From a virus, in IMG/VR virus record IMGVR_UViG_3300021356_000095, positions 1 to 31,648 of that record: a stretch of DNA of 31,648 bases; one strand, 5' to 3'. Shown piece after piece: positions 23,679-30,960 of the stretch (position 1 is its first letter; the number at the start of each line of letters is the position of its first letter). A program made the translations under genes and the position numbers. The notes under the pieces are model-generated. The model did not search any database, was not told the DNA's origin, and saw only the letters and a program-made list of their open reading frames with translations.

Positions 23679-24223
23679 GCAGAGTAGTAGTAGCGTGGGG
23701 TAGATTCAATCCTCCTACAATTGGTCACAAGAAACTCATTGAGGCAGTTGCTAAGATTGCCAAGGGAGATGACTATTTCATCTACCCTACTCATACTCAT
23801 AAGAAACCAAAAGACCCTCTACCATCTAATAAAAAGGTGGAGTATATGAAGAAGATGTTTCCTACTCATGCATCACATATTATTTACAATAAAGATATCA
23901 ATACTATCATTAAATTATTGCAAGAGTATCAAGGGACATATACTGATTTGACACTGGTTGCTGGGTCTGATAGAATACCTAGTTATAAAGCACTATTAGA
24001 TAAATACAATGGTGTGGAATATACATATAGAAATCTAGATGTAGTCTCTGCTGGTGAGAGAGACCCAGACGCAGATGGTGCCTCTGGAATGTCTGCGAGT
24101 AAAATGAGAGCCGCTGCTAAAGATGCAGACTTTATGACTTTCAGAAAAGGTATCGCAGACACATTAGATGACAATGAGAAAATGCAATTAATGATGGAAG
24201 TAAGAGAAGGAATGGGTTTATGA
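23675..24223 (+). CDS. HxGH-type nucleotidyltransferase (NMNAT/cytidylyltransferase-like)
   Basis: 182 residues with the class I nucleotidylyltransferase fold. GRFNPPTIGH (9-18) holds the TxGH nucleotide-binding motif, VAGSDR (95-100) follows, and SGMSASKMR (137-145) matches the ISSTxxR-type second motif. Such enzymes join a nucleotide to NMN, phosphopantetheine, glycerol-phosphate or similar; the substrate here is not determinable. NMN adenylyltransferase is attractive because it would supply NAD, but no nicotinamide salvage gene is in the window. It is coupled by ATGA to the ligase-like gene upstream and to the SH3-like gene downstream. Confidence 0.85.
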   Translation: MSRVVVAWGRFNPPTIGHKKLIEAVAKIAKGDDYFIYPTHTHKKPKDPLPSNKKVEYMKKMFPTHASHIIYNKDINTIIKLLQEYQGTYTDLTLVAGSDRIPSYKALLDKYNGVEYTYRNLDVVSAGERDPDADGASGMSASKMRAAAKDADFMTFRKGIADTLDDNEKMQLMMEVREGMGL

Positions 24224-24501
24224 AATCATTCAAAGAAGTCTTTGAGCAGTCTCAACAAAAGTCTTATCGTCTAGGTGAAGTATTTTCAGAAGGTGATTGG
24301 GTGAGAAACGCTGATGGTCAGGTAGGCAAGATTCATCGTCGTGGTATCAATTATGTCATTGCTGTTACAGAAGAAGGTGACATGTTTCGTGCCTGGGTAA
24401 AAGATGTTACCGAGCACAAAGGATACGAGGATGAAAATCCAACTACAGCAAAAGATACAATCAAGACATTTATAAATAAAAGTAAACGGAAGTCGAAGTA
24501 A
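24220..24501 (+). CDS. Small SH3/KOW-like conserved cyanophage protein
   Basis: 93 residues. After an N-terminal helix (MKSFKEVFEQSQQ), the centre EGDWVRNADGQVGKIHRRGINYVIAV...MFRAWVKDV has the turns of a small SH3/KOW barrel. The C terminus is basic. The 'MKSFKEVF' type of N terminus is frequent in cyanophage structural-island proteins. It overlaps the genes on both sides by 1-4 nt. The function is unknown. Confidence 0.72.
   Translation: MKSFKEVFEQSQQKSYRLGEVFSEGDWVRNADGQVGKIHRRGINYVIAVTEEGDMFRAWVKDVTEHKGYEDENPTTAKDTIKTFINKSKRKSK
24471..24478 (+). promoter_or_regulatory. T4-type late promoter, exact TATAAATA
   Basis: TATAAATA lies 30 nt before ATG 24501, inside the end of the preceding gene. 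It could give a separate late transcript for the Cys-rich frameshift gene. Confidence 0.5.
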
Positions 24502-25103
24502 TGAAACCTTACGATACGGTTAATGATGATTTCTCCAAATTTATTATGGAGAGAGCTATTGCTGGTATGACGGGTCAAACCTCATACGGTCAAATCGAAG
24601 AGAAGTGTAATCACTCTGGTGCTGGCACCTGCTGCCCTGAGCATGGTGATGCTGATTGTAATTCTTCCAAGCAGAATCGCAAAGAAGAAACTGAAATTAA
24701 AGAAGGTAGTTTGAAACAAGCACGCAAAAATATTGGTAGAGACCCAAACAAGAAGTCTTGCTGGAAAGGATACAAGGCAACAGGCACTAAGATGAAGGGT
24801 GGCAAGTCAGTCCCTGATTGTAAAAAAGAAGAAGCTGAGATTGCAGAAGGTCTGAAGGGTGGTCAGCATAAGATTGATGCTAACAAGAATGGTAAGATTG
24901 ATAGTCATGACTTCTCCATTCTCCGTGGTAAGAAAAATAAGAAGTCGATGAAAGAAATGTGGCAACTCGCTGCAGAAGCAAAGGCAAAGATTGAAGTCAT
25001 GCCTGAGATTGATGACCGTGACCCTGGTAACATCAAAAAGAAAGGTGAGAAGAAAGTAGAAGAGTCTTCCTGCGGTAGCAGCAAGAAGGGAAAAAAGTAT
25101 TGA
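24501..25103 (+). CDS. Cys-rich, EF-hand-like late protein; zero-frame product of a frameshift pair
   Basis: 200 residues in frame 0. Visible parts: a Cys/His cluster KCNHSGAGTCCPEHGDADC (35-53), plausibly metal-binding; CWKGYKATGTKMKGGKSVPDC (87-107), a two-Cys motif I associate with several cyanophage late proteins; an EF-hand/dockerin-like loop DANKNGKIDSHDF (124-136) with the D-N-N-K-D spacing; and a lysine-rich C terminus. The reading frame ends KKGKKY-stop immediately after an A AAA AAG slippery site (25091-25097). A -1 shift there would replace the final Tyr with 50 further residues (ending at 25249), giving about 249 residues. The function is unknown; a virion or assembly protein is likely from its position. 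Confidence 0.78.
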   Translation: MKPYDTVNDDFSKFIMERAIAGMTGQTSYGQIEEKCNHSGAGTCCPEHGDADCNSSKQNRKEETEIKEGSLKQARKNIGRDPNKKSCWKGYKATGTKMKGGKSVPDCKKEEAEIAEGLKGGQHKIDANKNGKIDSHDFSILRGKKNKKSMKEMWQLAAEAKAKIEVMPEIDDRDPGNIKKKGEKKVEESSCGSSKKGKKY

Positions 25104-25126
25104 GTCAGGAGGAGGCACCTCCTGGC
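25091..25126 (+). promoter_or_regulatory. Candidate -1 programmed ribosomal frameshift signal
   Basis: Slippery heptamer A AAA AAG (25091-25097) lies in the correct phase of the 24501 frame (codons GGA AAA AAG TAT TGA). After a 6-nt spacer comes a stem of nine pairs (25104-25112 with 25118-25126: CAGGAGG/CCTCCTG core plus a G-U and a G-C) with a 5-nt loop. The zero-frame stop sits in the spacer. This is the arrangement of E. coli dnaX-type sites. The -1 frame stays open for 50 codons. Confidence 0.7.
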
Positions 25127-25249
25127 AAAAAATATGAGAGGATGATTAAGCATATTAAAAAAGGATATGCTAAGGATGGCAAGTTGACTAAGGATGAAAA
25201 GTCTATTGCTTATGCAACTGCATGGAAGCATAAGAATAAGAATAAATAG
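25097..25249 (+). CDS. -1 frame extension of the 24501 gene (or separate 49-codon TTG/35-codon ATG ORF)
   Basis: Fifty codons from the slippage point to TAG 25247-25249. The sequence has a PPGKKYERMIKHIKKGYAKDG segment followed by KLTKDEKSIAYATAWKH, a tail pattern I remember at the C termini of several cyanophage proteins; that makes it real coding sequence and suggests it normally belongs to a longer protein. Alternative ways to express it: TTG 25100 overlapping the upstream stop as TTGA, as in speD at 9392, or ATG 25142. The strong AGGAGGAGG is in the right place for neither TTG nor slippage but could help ATG 25142 weakly. Confidence 0.68.
   Translation, partial: VLSQEEAPPGKKYERMIKHIKKGYAKDGKLTKDEKSIAYATAWKHKNKNK
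25241..25248 (+). promoter_or_regulatory. Late-promoter-like AATAAATA
   Basis: One mismatch to TATAAATA, overlapping the stop of the -1 frame and 25 nt before ATG 25273. Confidence 0.4.
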
Positions 25250-25272
25250 ATTAGCAACACTGCATTCAAATC

Positions 25273-25476
25273 ATGTTAGCTTTTCTACTCCCATTAGCAT
25301 CGAAGATTGTTTCCGATGCCGTCGCTAAACTTCCCGAAAACGAGGAGCTTGGTGAGAAACTGGTCGAAATCTGTTTAGTCATTCTTAAAAAGGCAGTCAA
25401 ACTAACAAAGACTGACATGGATGATAAACTACTTGCTGTTGTTGAGCAAGCAATTAAGGCACGCGAAGAAGCGTGA
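25273..25476 (+). CDS. Small helical protein
   Basis: 67 residues, unrecognised. The first 14 residues are hydrophobic (MLAFLLPLASKIV) and the rest forms amphipathic Lys/Glu helices (ELGEKLVEICLVILKKAVKL, DKLLAVVEQAIKAREEA). It could be peripheral-membrane or a small structural protein. A late-like motif lies upstream and a strong terminator 5 nt after its stop, so it is a compact transcription unit. Confidence 0.7.
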   Translation: MLAFLLPLASKIVSDAVAKLPENEELGEKLVEICLVILKKAVKLTKTDMDDKLLAVVEQAIKAREEA

Positions 25477-25480
25477 TAGA

Positions 25481-25502
25481 AGGGGCGCAAGCCCCTTTTT
25501 TT
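25481..25502 (+). terminator. Intrinsic terminator
   Basis: AGGGGC and GCCCCT pair perfectly around GCAA and are followed by seven T. The last T is also the first base of the TATAAATA promoter, so one unit ends exactly where the next begins. Confidence 0.92.
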
Positions 25503-25509
25503 ATAAATA
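25502..25509 (+). promoter_or_regulatory. T4-type late promoter, exact TATAAATA
   Basis: Exact consensus immediately after a terminator and 37 nt before the ATG of a virion protein, with TAGGAG at about 25531-25536 as Shine-Dalgarno. This is the best late promoter in the window. Confidence 0.75.
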
Positions 25510-25545
25510 TACTTTAGATATAACAACCGTTAGGAGAATTGTACC

Positions 25546-26154
25546 ATGCCTCTATGGGGAAAGACAGACTCTGCTGGTGACAAACCAGCGTGGGCAACCA
25601 CGTTGGAAAACATGGACACCGCAGGTAGACAATTAATTTTTATTGATAACACTGAAGCAGAATTAGAAGTTAACCGCGCAAGAGGATTCAATTCTCCTGG
25701 TTGGTGGGCATATTATACTGTTGAGCAATCTGATGGCACCCTACGCTACAGAGGTCAAGAGTGCTTAGTTGCTATTTCTGAGACAGCAGCAAACGCTGGT
25801 GACCAGGCAGACGACGCAGTGGCAGCAGACGCAGCACCTGCAGCAATCAGCATTGATGCACAACCATCTGATGAAGGTGCTGCAGGAGACCCATTCACTG
25901 GCACATTCGTTGTTGGTGCATCTGGTGGTGCAGGCACACTCGGATTCCAATGGCAAGTCCAGACTGCAACTCAGTCTTCACGTTGGGCAAATCTTGAGGA
26001 CGCAGGTGTTTACAGTGGCACTGGCACCAGCACTCTAACTATCACTGGTGCTGCTAAGGCAGACCTAGATGGTTTCAAATTCCGTTGCAGAGTTTCTGAT
26101 GACGGTGGCGCTCTAACTGTTAACTCCAACAAAGCGACCTTAACATTTGCATGA
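25546..26154 (+). CDS. Virion structural protein with C-terminal Ig-like domain
   Basis: 202 residues. The N-terminal part (MPLWGKTDSAGDKP...NSPGWWAYYTVEQSDGTLRYRGQECLVAI) matches a cyanophage structural family by pattern. An Ala/Asp-rich linker (about 80-105) leads to an Ig-like domain: FQWQVQTA, then GVYSGTGTSTLTITGA, then FKFRCRVSDDGG, with the core W and C of the fold. Ig-like domains on phage capsids or tails usually aid attachment to cell-surface sugars, as with T4 Hoc. It has its own late promoter and Shine-Dalgarno. Confidence 0.82.
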   Translation: MPLWGKTDSAGDKPAWATTLENMDTAGRQLIFIDNTEAELEVNRARGFNSPGWWAYYTVEQSDGTLRYRGQECLVAISETAANAGDQADDAVAADAAPAAISIDAQPSDEGAAGDPFTGTFVVGASGGAGTLGFQWQVQTATQSSRWANLEDAGVYSGTGTSTLTITGAAKADLDGFKFRCRVSDDGGALTVNSNKATLTFA

Positions 26155-26163
26155 TAATGTGAT

Positions 26164-26523
26164 ATGATTATTAATGAATTGAATGATGATAATTGGTTAT
26201 TCTTTGCAATACAAAATTACAACAATCCAGCATCCGTAACGTATGATGATTTTGAAGAAGATTTGAAGAGATTCAAATACATCAAAAGATTACTCAGACG
26301 TTACGAGATGCATGGAGAGTTGAAAACTCATTTGATTCTAAACCATATTATTGTGTTGTATAACATCTTCAACGATGCTGCTACTCCACTTCTATTCTAT
26401 AAAGTGGAAACCAAATACTGGGGCACGGTGAAGGCATTTATGGAATACCTAAATAGATTACCGCTTGGCGTAGATAAATCTGATATAGATGACCAATGTC
26501 TGAAGAGTCTCAAACTAATTTAA
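26164..26523 (+). CDS. Conserved hypothetical protein of the late island
   Basis: 119 residues, predicted mostly helical and aromatic-rich (NWLFFAIQNYNNP, HLILNHIIVLYNIFNDAATPLLFYKV). No motif is recognised. The size and patterning look like a cytosolic or structural small protein. It starts 9 nt after the Ig-like gene and overlaps the following gene by 28 nt. Confidence 0.75.
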   Translation: MIINELNDDNWLFFAIQNYNNPASVTYDDFEEDLKRFKYIKRLLRRYEMHGELKTHLILNHIIVLYNIFNDAATPLLFYKVETKYWGTVKAFMEYLNRLPLGVDKSDIDDQCLKSLKLI

Positions 26524-27263
26524 ATGAAATGATGGCTGGAGATGGCAGTGGTCTCGCTCTGCCACCTGCTTTTGTTTTCGTTAATACTAAGAAGAGGAAG
26601 AGTCTCCTTAAGCGTAAGAAGTCAGATGAAAAAATTGACGGACGCAAGAAGAGTGCTCGGAAACTTGTAAAACGTATCTTAACTAATCGTTCTAAAAGGA
26701 AAGGAAAAATGTCTGAAGAGAATACTAGTGTGAATCTAAGCGAGGCAGAAATGTCTTCGACAGAGAAAGCACAAAAGCAAATCAAGCAGCAAAAAACTCT
26801 TAAGGGTAGACAGGAGCTCCAGAAGAAGCGCCAGGATGCCAAGAAGAAAATGCAGGACAAGCAGGGTGAAATGAATACCCTCGTCAAAGCACGTCTTGAT
26901 GACTTCAGAAAGAAGGCAGCAGAGAAGCAGAAGAAAGCGACTAAGCAAGTTGAAAAAAATTCTTATAATCCCGAAGGTGAAATGATTTCAGAAAACATTG
27001 GTCCTAACGCAACGGACGTATTCGCACAGGCAATGAAGGTTGCAGGCGAAGCAAACAGCTATGGTAGAGATGCTGAGACACACTTTGCTCAGGTCAAATT
27101 CCAAGACGGCACCAGTCAAAACATGAGTGCATTTGATGCTCAGAAAATTGTATCAGCATACGAAGGTCTTAATGATGAGAACAGACAGAAGTTCTGTGCT
27201 CTCCTTAATATGAATCCTACGACTTACGCTAACGCTCTACAATTTGCACAATACAACGTTTGA
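26496..27263 (+). CDS. Lysine-rich late protein with a nested internal start
   Basis: 255 residues. The first 71 are very basic after a short acidic N terminus (MSEESQTNLNEMMAGD). At residue 72 a second MSEE sequence (MSEENTSVNLSEAEMSS) begins, preceded by AGGAAAGG, a better ribosome-binding site than the first. A long charged helix/coiled coil (residues 85-150) and a C-terminal domain (about 165-255) follow. The full-length form may therefore be accompanied by a 184-residue form. The function is unknown; scaffold or core-like proteins have similar composition, which is only suggestive. Confidence 0.75.
   Translation: MSEESQTNLNEMMAGDGSGLALPPAFVFVNTKKRKSLLKRKKSDEKIDGRKKSARKLVKRILTNRSKRKGKMSEENTSVNLSEAEMSSTEKAQKQIKQQKTLKGRQELQKKRQDAKKKMQDKQGEMNTLVKARLDDFRKKAAEKQKKATKQVEKNSYNPEGEMISENIGPNATDVFAQAMKVAGEANSYGRDAETHFAQVKFQDGTSQNMSAFDAQKIVSAYEGLNDENRQKFCALLNMNPTTYANALQFAQYNV
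26697..26711 (+). promoter_or_regulatory. Internal ribosome-binding site and ATG within the 26496 gene
   Basis: AGGAAAGG (26697-26704) is followed 4 nt later by ATG 26709, in frame with the larger gene. It would yield a protein lacking the basic N-terminal 71 residues. Confidence 0.5.
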
Positions 27264-27275
27264 TAGGAGGCAATC

Positions 27276-27662
27276 ATGGCTTTCGGGTTGGGTAAACTCG
27301 CGGTCCTTGAATCTAAACTCGATATCTATGAAGACCTATCAAAAGAAATGCTCGACAAACTTGAGCGAGCAGTTGCATCAATATCCGACAACAGCAATCG
27401 TGTCGCTCTAGTTTTGGAGCGGCACGAAAATCGTCTGGATAAGAATGAAGACAATCAAGATGCTATTCTCAAACTAGTTGAGAAAGTAGAAGAGAAGATT
27501 GACTCTGTAGAAAAACGTGTCAATGACTTGTCAAGATTTAGATGGATTTCTGTAGGTGTTATTACTGCTATCCTGGTCCTATTCAAGGTGGTGGATGCTC
27601 CCTTGACATTGCAAGGTCCCAGTGCTAGTATACCAGGAGTGACCTCTGACCTTACAAGATGA
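27276..27662 (+). CDS. Coiled-coil protein with a C-terminal membrane segment (XhlA/holin-like topology)
   Basis: 128 residues. A coiled coil covers roughly residues 9-85 (LESKLDIYEDLSKEMLDKL ... ILKLVEKVEEKIDSVEKRV), then one hydrophobic segment WISVGVITAILVLFKVV (about 90-106) and a short Pro/Ser tail. The topology resembles XhlA-type lysis accessory proteins, but a single TM and no other lysis gene nearby leave it open; a baseplate- or membrane-anchoring role is also possible. AGGAGG upstream supports ATG 27276. It overlaps gene 61 by 4 nt. Confidence 0.72.
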   Translation: MAFGLGKLAVLESKLDIYEDLSKEMLDKLERAVASISDNSNRVALVLERHENRLDKNEDNQDAILKLVEKVEEKIDSVEKRVNDLSRFRWISVGVITAILVLFKVVDAPLTLQGPSASIPGVTSDLTR

Positions 27663-28654
27663 GTTTTATTGACACCAAATATATTAGTTTGGTCTCTCCT
27701 CAACTTACAAACTTCACACAAAAGAAAAAAAGTTTATACAACTTCAGGTGTCCATACTGCGGCGATTCTCAGAAGAGAAAAAACAAGTCGCGTGGATACC
27801 TGTTTCAGTATAAAGACAGTCATGTATACAAGTGCCATAACTGTGGTGTGAGTAAAAGTTTTGCTAAGTTTTTGCAGGACATTAGTGTTGGTTTGTATGA
27901 CCAATACATCATGGAGAGATACAAAGAAGGCACGACTGGTAAAGGTCGGAGGGTAGCAAACCCTAAGTTTGAGTTTAAATCACCAGTCTTCAAAGAGAAA
28001 GAAACAACCACTACAGTTTTGGATTCTCTTGAAAAAATCTCAGACCTAAATATTAATCACCCAGCTAAAACATATCTTCTACAACGCCAAATACCAGAGA
28101 CACATTTCTCTGGAATCTATTACACAGAAGACTTCAACGCCTGGGAAGATAACGGAAATAACTTTAAGGAAGCAAGAATTGTTTTACCGCTGCTCTCCCA
28201 GTCAGGGAAATTATATGGATACCAAGGCAGGTCACTGGACAAGAATTCTAAGCTTCGTTACATTACAACCATTCTCGATAAACGCTATCCGAAACTATAT
28301 GGTCTAGAGCGTGTAAAATTTGAGAGCACTATCTATGTGACAGAGGGTCCTATTGACTCTCTTTTCTTGTCTAATGCCATTGCAATGTGTGGTGCCGATG
28401 TTACACTCGACAAGGACATATATAAGGACCGTGTGTTTATCTACGACAACGAGCCAAGAAACAAACAAATCGTGCAGAGATATGAAGCAACGATTAATCA
28501 AGGTGAGAAGATTGTCATTTGGCAGTCTAATGTTAAGGAAAAAGATATTAATGATATGGTCCTAGGTGGACGCGATGTCCAACATATGGTAGAATGTAGC
28601 ACCTACCAAGGCTTAGAAGCAAAACTAAAGTTTAACGAATGGAAGAAAATATGA
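27659..28654 (+). CDS. 61: gp61, DNA primase
   Basis: Synthesises RNA primers with the gp41 helicase. The 331-residue product (T4: 342) has an N-terminal zinc ribbon, CPYCGD and CHNCGV (residues about 31-34 and 59-62), an ARIVLPLLSQSGKLYGYQGR catalytic-core strand, and a TOPRIM domain with VTEGPIDSLFL (E active) and FIYDNEP acidic residues near 250. The order and length match T4 gp61. It is coupled to nrdA by ATGA. Confidence 0.93.
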   Translation: MSFIDTKYISLVSPQLTNFTQKKKSLYNFRCPYCGDSQKRKNKSRGYLFQYKDSHVYKCHNCGVSKSFAKFLQDISVGLYDQYIMERYKEGTTGKGRRVANPKFEFKSPVFKEKETTTTVLDSLEKISDLNINHPAKTYLLQRQIPETHFSGIYYTEDFNAWEDNGNNFKEARIVLPLLSQSGKLYGYQGRSLDKNSKLRYITTILDKRYPKLYGLERVKFESTIYVTEGPIDSLFLSNAIAMCGADVTLDKDIYKDRVFIYDNEPRNKQIVQRYEATINQGEKIVIWQSNVKEKDINDMVLGGRDVQHMVECSTYQGLEAKLKFNEWKKI

Positions 28655-30960
28655 GCAACGGTATCAAAGTAAAAAAGCGTGACGGGTCCCAAGAGTCGAT
28701 TAACCTAGACAAGATTCATACGATGGTCGAATGCGCCTGTGAGGGTCTTGCAGGGGTGTCTCCGTCGCAAGTAGAGATTCAATCGGGTATCCAATTTTAT
28801 GACGGTATTACCACTGCAGAGATTCAAGAGATTCTTGTCCGCTCTGCCAGTGACCTCATCGACCTAGAGAATCCTAACTATCAGTTTGTTGCTGCCCGTC
28901 TGCTTCTGTTTGGTCTTTACAAGCAAGTCTTTGGTGGTGATTGGAAGCATGGATTCCCATCTCTTGGAGCACATCTATGTGAAGGTATTACAAAAGGTAT
29001 CTACGACAAGGAGCTTGCTACTAAATATTCTGACGAAGAGTGGTCTAAACTAAATTCTTGGATTGACCACCATCGTGACTATTTGTTTACCTATGCTGGT
29101 TTGCGCCAGGTGGTAGATAAATATCTTGTGCAGGACCGTAGCACTGGGTCTCTATACGAAACTCCCCAGTATGCATACATGCTGGTTGCTGCTACTATCT
29201 TCGCAGAGTATCCAAAGGAGTCAAGACTCAATTATGTCAGAAGATACTACGACGCAATCAGCAAGCACCGAATCAACGTTCCCACACCTATCTTGGCGGG
29301 AGTGCGAACTGCACTTCGACAATTTGCTAGCTGTGTTCTTGTTGATTCTGATGACACCCTCGATAGCATCTTTAGTTCTGATATGGCTATCGGCAGATAT
29401 GTTGCACAAAGGGCGGGCATCGGTATCAACGCAGGCAGAATCCGTGGCATCAACAGTAAAATCAGAGGCGGAGAAGTTCAACACACAGGTGTTGTACCAT
29501 TCCTCAAAAAATTTGAGGCGACTGTCCGATGCTGCACTCAAAATGGCATTCGAGGCGGAAGCGCGACTGTCCACTTCCCCATCTGGCACCAAGAAATCGA
29601 AGACATCCTAGTCCTCAAGAACAACAAAGGCACAGAGGACAACCGTGTTCGCAAACTCGACTACTCAATCCAGATCAGCAAACTATTCTATGAACGATTC
29701 ATCAACAACGAAGACATCACCCTCTTCAGTCCACACGACGTTCCTGGTTTGTATGATGCTTTTGGCACTCCTGAGTTTGATGGTCTCTATCGCCAGTATG
29801 AATCTGATGGATCAATTCCAAAGCGATCTATTGGCGGTCAAGAACTTCTTTTGGACCTCCTGAAAGAACGTGCAGAGACTGGGCGTCTCTACATCATGAA
29901 CATTGATCATTGTAATGAACACTCGTCTTTCAAAGACAAGGTGTACATGAGTAATCTTTGTCAAGAAATCACCCTCCCAACTGAACCGTTGCAGCACATT
30001 GATGGTGAGGGTGAAATTGCACTGTGCATTCTTTCTGCTGTAAACGTTGGCAAGATCAACAAACTAGATGATTTGGAAGAACTCTGTGACCTTGCAGTCC
30101 GTGGTCTAGAGGAACTGATTGACTATCAAGAATACCCTGTTGAGGCAGCAAAACAAAGCACTCTCAACCGTCGTTCTCTTGGCATTGGTTATATCGGACT
30201 AGCACACTACCTAGCAAAGCAAGGAGAACACTATGACGATCCAAAAGCATGGCAACTCGTCCACGACTTGTCTGAATCTTTCCAATATTACTTGCTCAAG
30301 TCAAGCAACACCATCGCTCAAGAGAAGGGCAAGTGTGGATATTTTGATCGAACCAAGTATGCAGACGGTATCCTCCCAATCGACACTTACAAGCGCGATA
30401 TCGATGAGTTCTGTGGAGGAGAATTGAGACATGATTGGGAATCTCTTAGGGTATCTATCACCACCCACGGTCTCAGGCACTCAACATTGTCCGCTCAGAT
30501 GCCATCGGAGAGCAGTTCCGTTGTGTCAAACGCAACAAATGGAATCGAGCCACCTAGAGCCTTTCTGTCCACTAAAAAAAGCAAAAAGGGACCGCTCAAA
30601 CAGATCGTTCCTCAGTATGGTAGTCTCAAAAATAACTACACTCTTCTCTGGGACATGAAAGACAACGATGGTTACATCAAAGTTGTCGCTGCTATGCAGA
30701 AGTTCTTTGACCAGGCAATTTCTGGCAACTGGAGTTACAATCCAGAGAACTATGAGAACAATGAGGTGCCAGTTTCTGTTATGGCAGGTGACTTCCTGAA
30801 AACTTACAAGTATGGATGGAAGACTTCTTATTATCAAAACACTTACGATCAAAAAGGAGCAGAACCAGAACTAACAGAGGAGAAGAAAGAATCAATTGAA
30901 GACCTATTATCTCAAATTCTAGAAACCGAGGAGGAAGACTGTGACAGCTGCAAAATTTAG
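28651..30960 (+). CDS. nrdA: Ribonucleotide reductase class Ia large subunit
   Basis: Reduces ribonucleoside diphosphates to dNDPs. The product is 769 residues from ATG 28651 (ATGA overlap with gene 61; an in-frame ATG at 28639 is the alternative). An N-terminal ATP-cone (about 5-90) implies allosteric activity control. The active site is complete: C228 and C459 (redox pair), C437 in NLCQE with E439, and the AQMPSESSS...NATNGIEPPR signature. The C-terminal CDSCKI supplies the mobile redox cysteines. GATC sites are absent from the first 1,020 bp of the gene and frequent after 29673, suggesting a recombinant origin of the 3' part. Confidence 0.96.
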   Translation: MSNGIKVKKRDGSQESINLDKIHTMVECACEGLAGVSPSQVEIQSGIQFYDGITTAEIQEILVRSASDLIDLENPNYQFVAARLLLFGLYKQVFGGDWKHGFPSLGAHLCEGITKGIYDKELATKYSDEEWSKLNSWIDHHRDYLFTYAGLRQVVDKYLVQDRSTGSLYETPQYAYMLVAATIFAEYPKESRLNYVRRYYDAISKHRINVPTPILAGVRTALRQFASCVLVDSDDTLDSIFSSDMAIGRYVAQRAGIGINAGRIRGINSKIRGGEVQHTGVVPFLKKFEATVRCCTQNGIRGGSATVHFPIWHQEIEDILVLKNNKGTEDNRVRKLDYSIQISKLFYERFINNEDITLFSPHDVPGLYDAFGTPEFDGLYRQYESDGSIPKRSIGGQELLLDLLKERAETGRLYIMNIDHCNEHSSFKDKVYMSNLCQEITLPTEPLQHIDGEGEIALCILSAVNVGKINKLDDLEELCDLAVRGLEELIDYQEYPVEAAKQSTLNRRSLGIGYIGLAHYLAKQGEHYDDPKAWQLVHDLSESFQYYLLKSSNTIAQEKGKCGYFDRTKYADGILPIDTYKRDIDEFCGGELRHDWESLRVSITTHGLRHSTLSAQMPSESSSVVSNATNGIEPPRAFLSTKKSKKGPLKQIVPQYGSLKNNYTLLWDMKDNDGYIKVVAAMQKFFDQAISGNWSYNPENYENNEVPVSVMAGDFLKTYKYGWKTSYYQNTYDQKGAEPELTEEKKESIEDLLSQILETEEEDCDSCKI

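Noticed and set aside
24501-25249. Sequencing error as cause of the frame break at 25097
   Set aside because: Not excluded for a homopolymer A6, but the precise heptamer phase and the 9-pair stem at 6-nt spacing would be unneeded coincidences.
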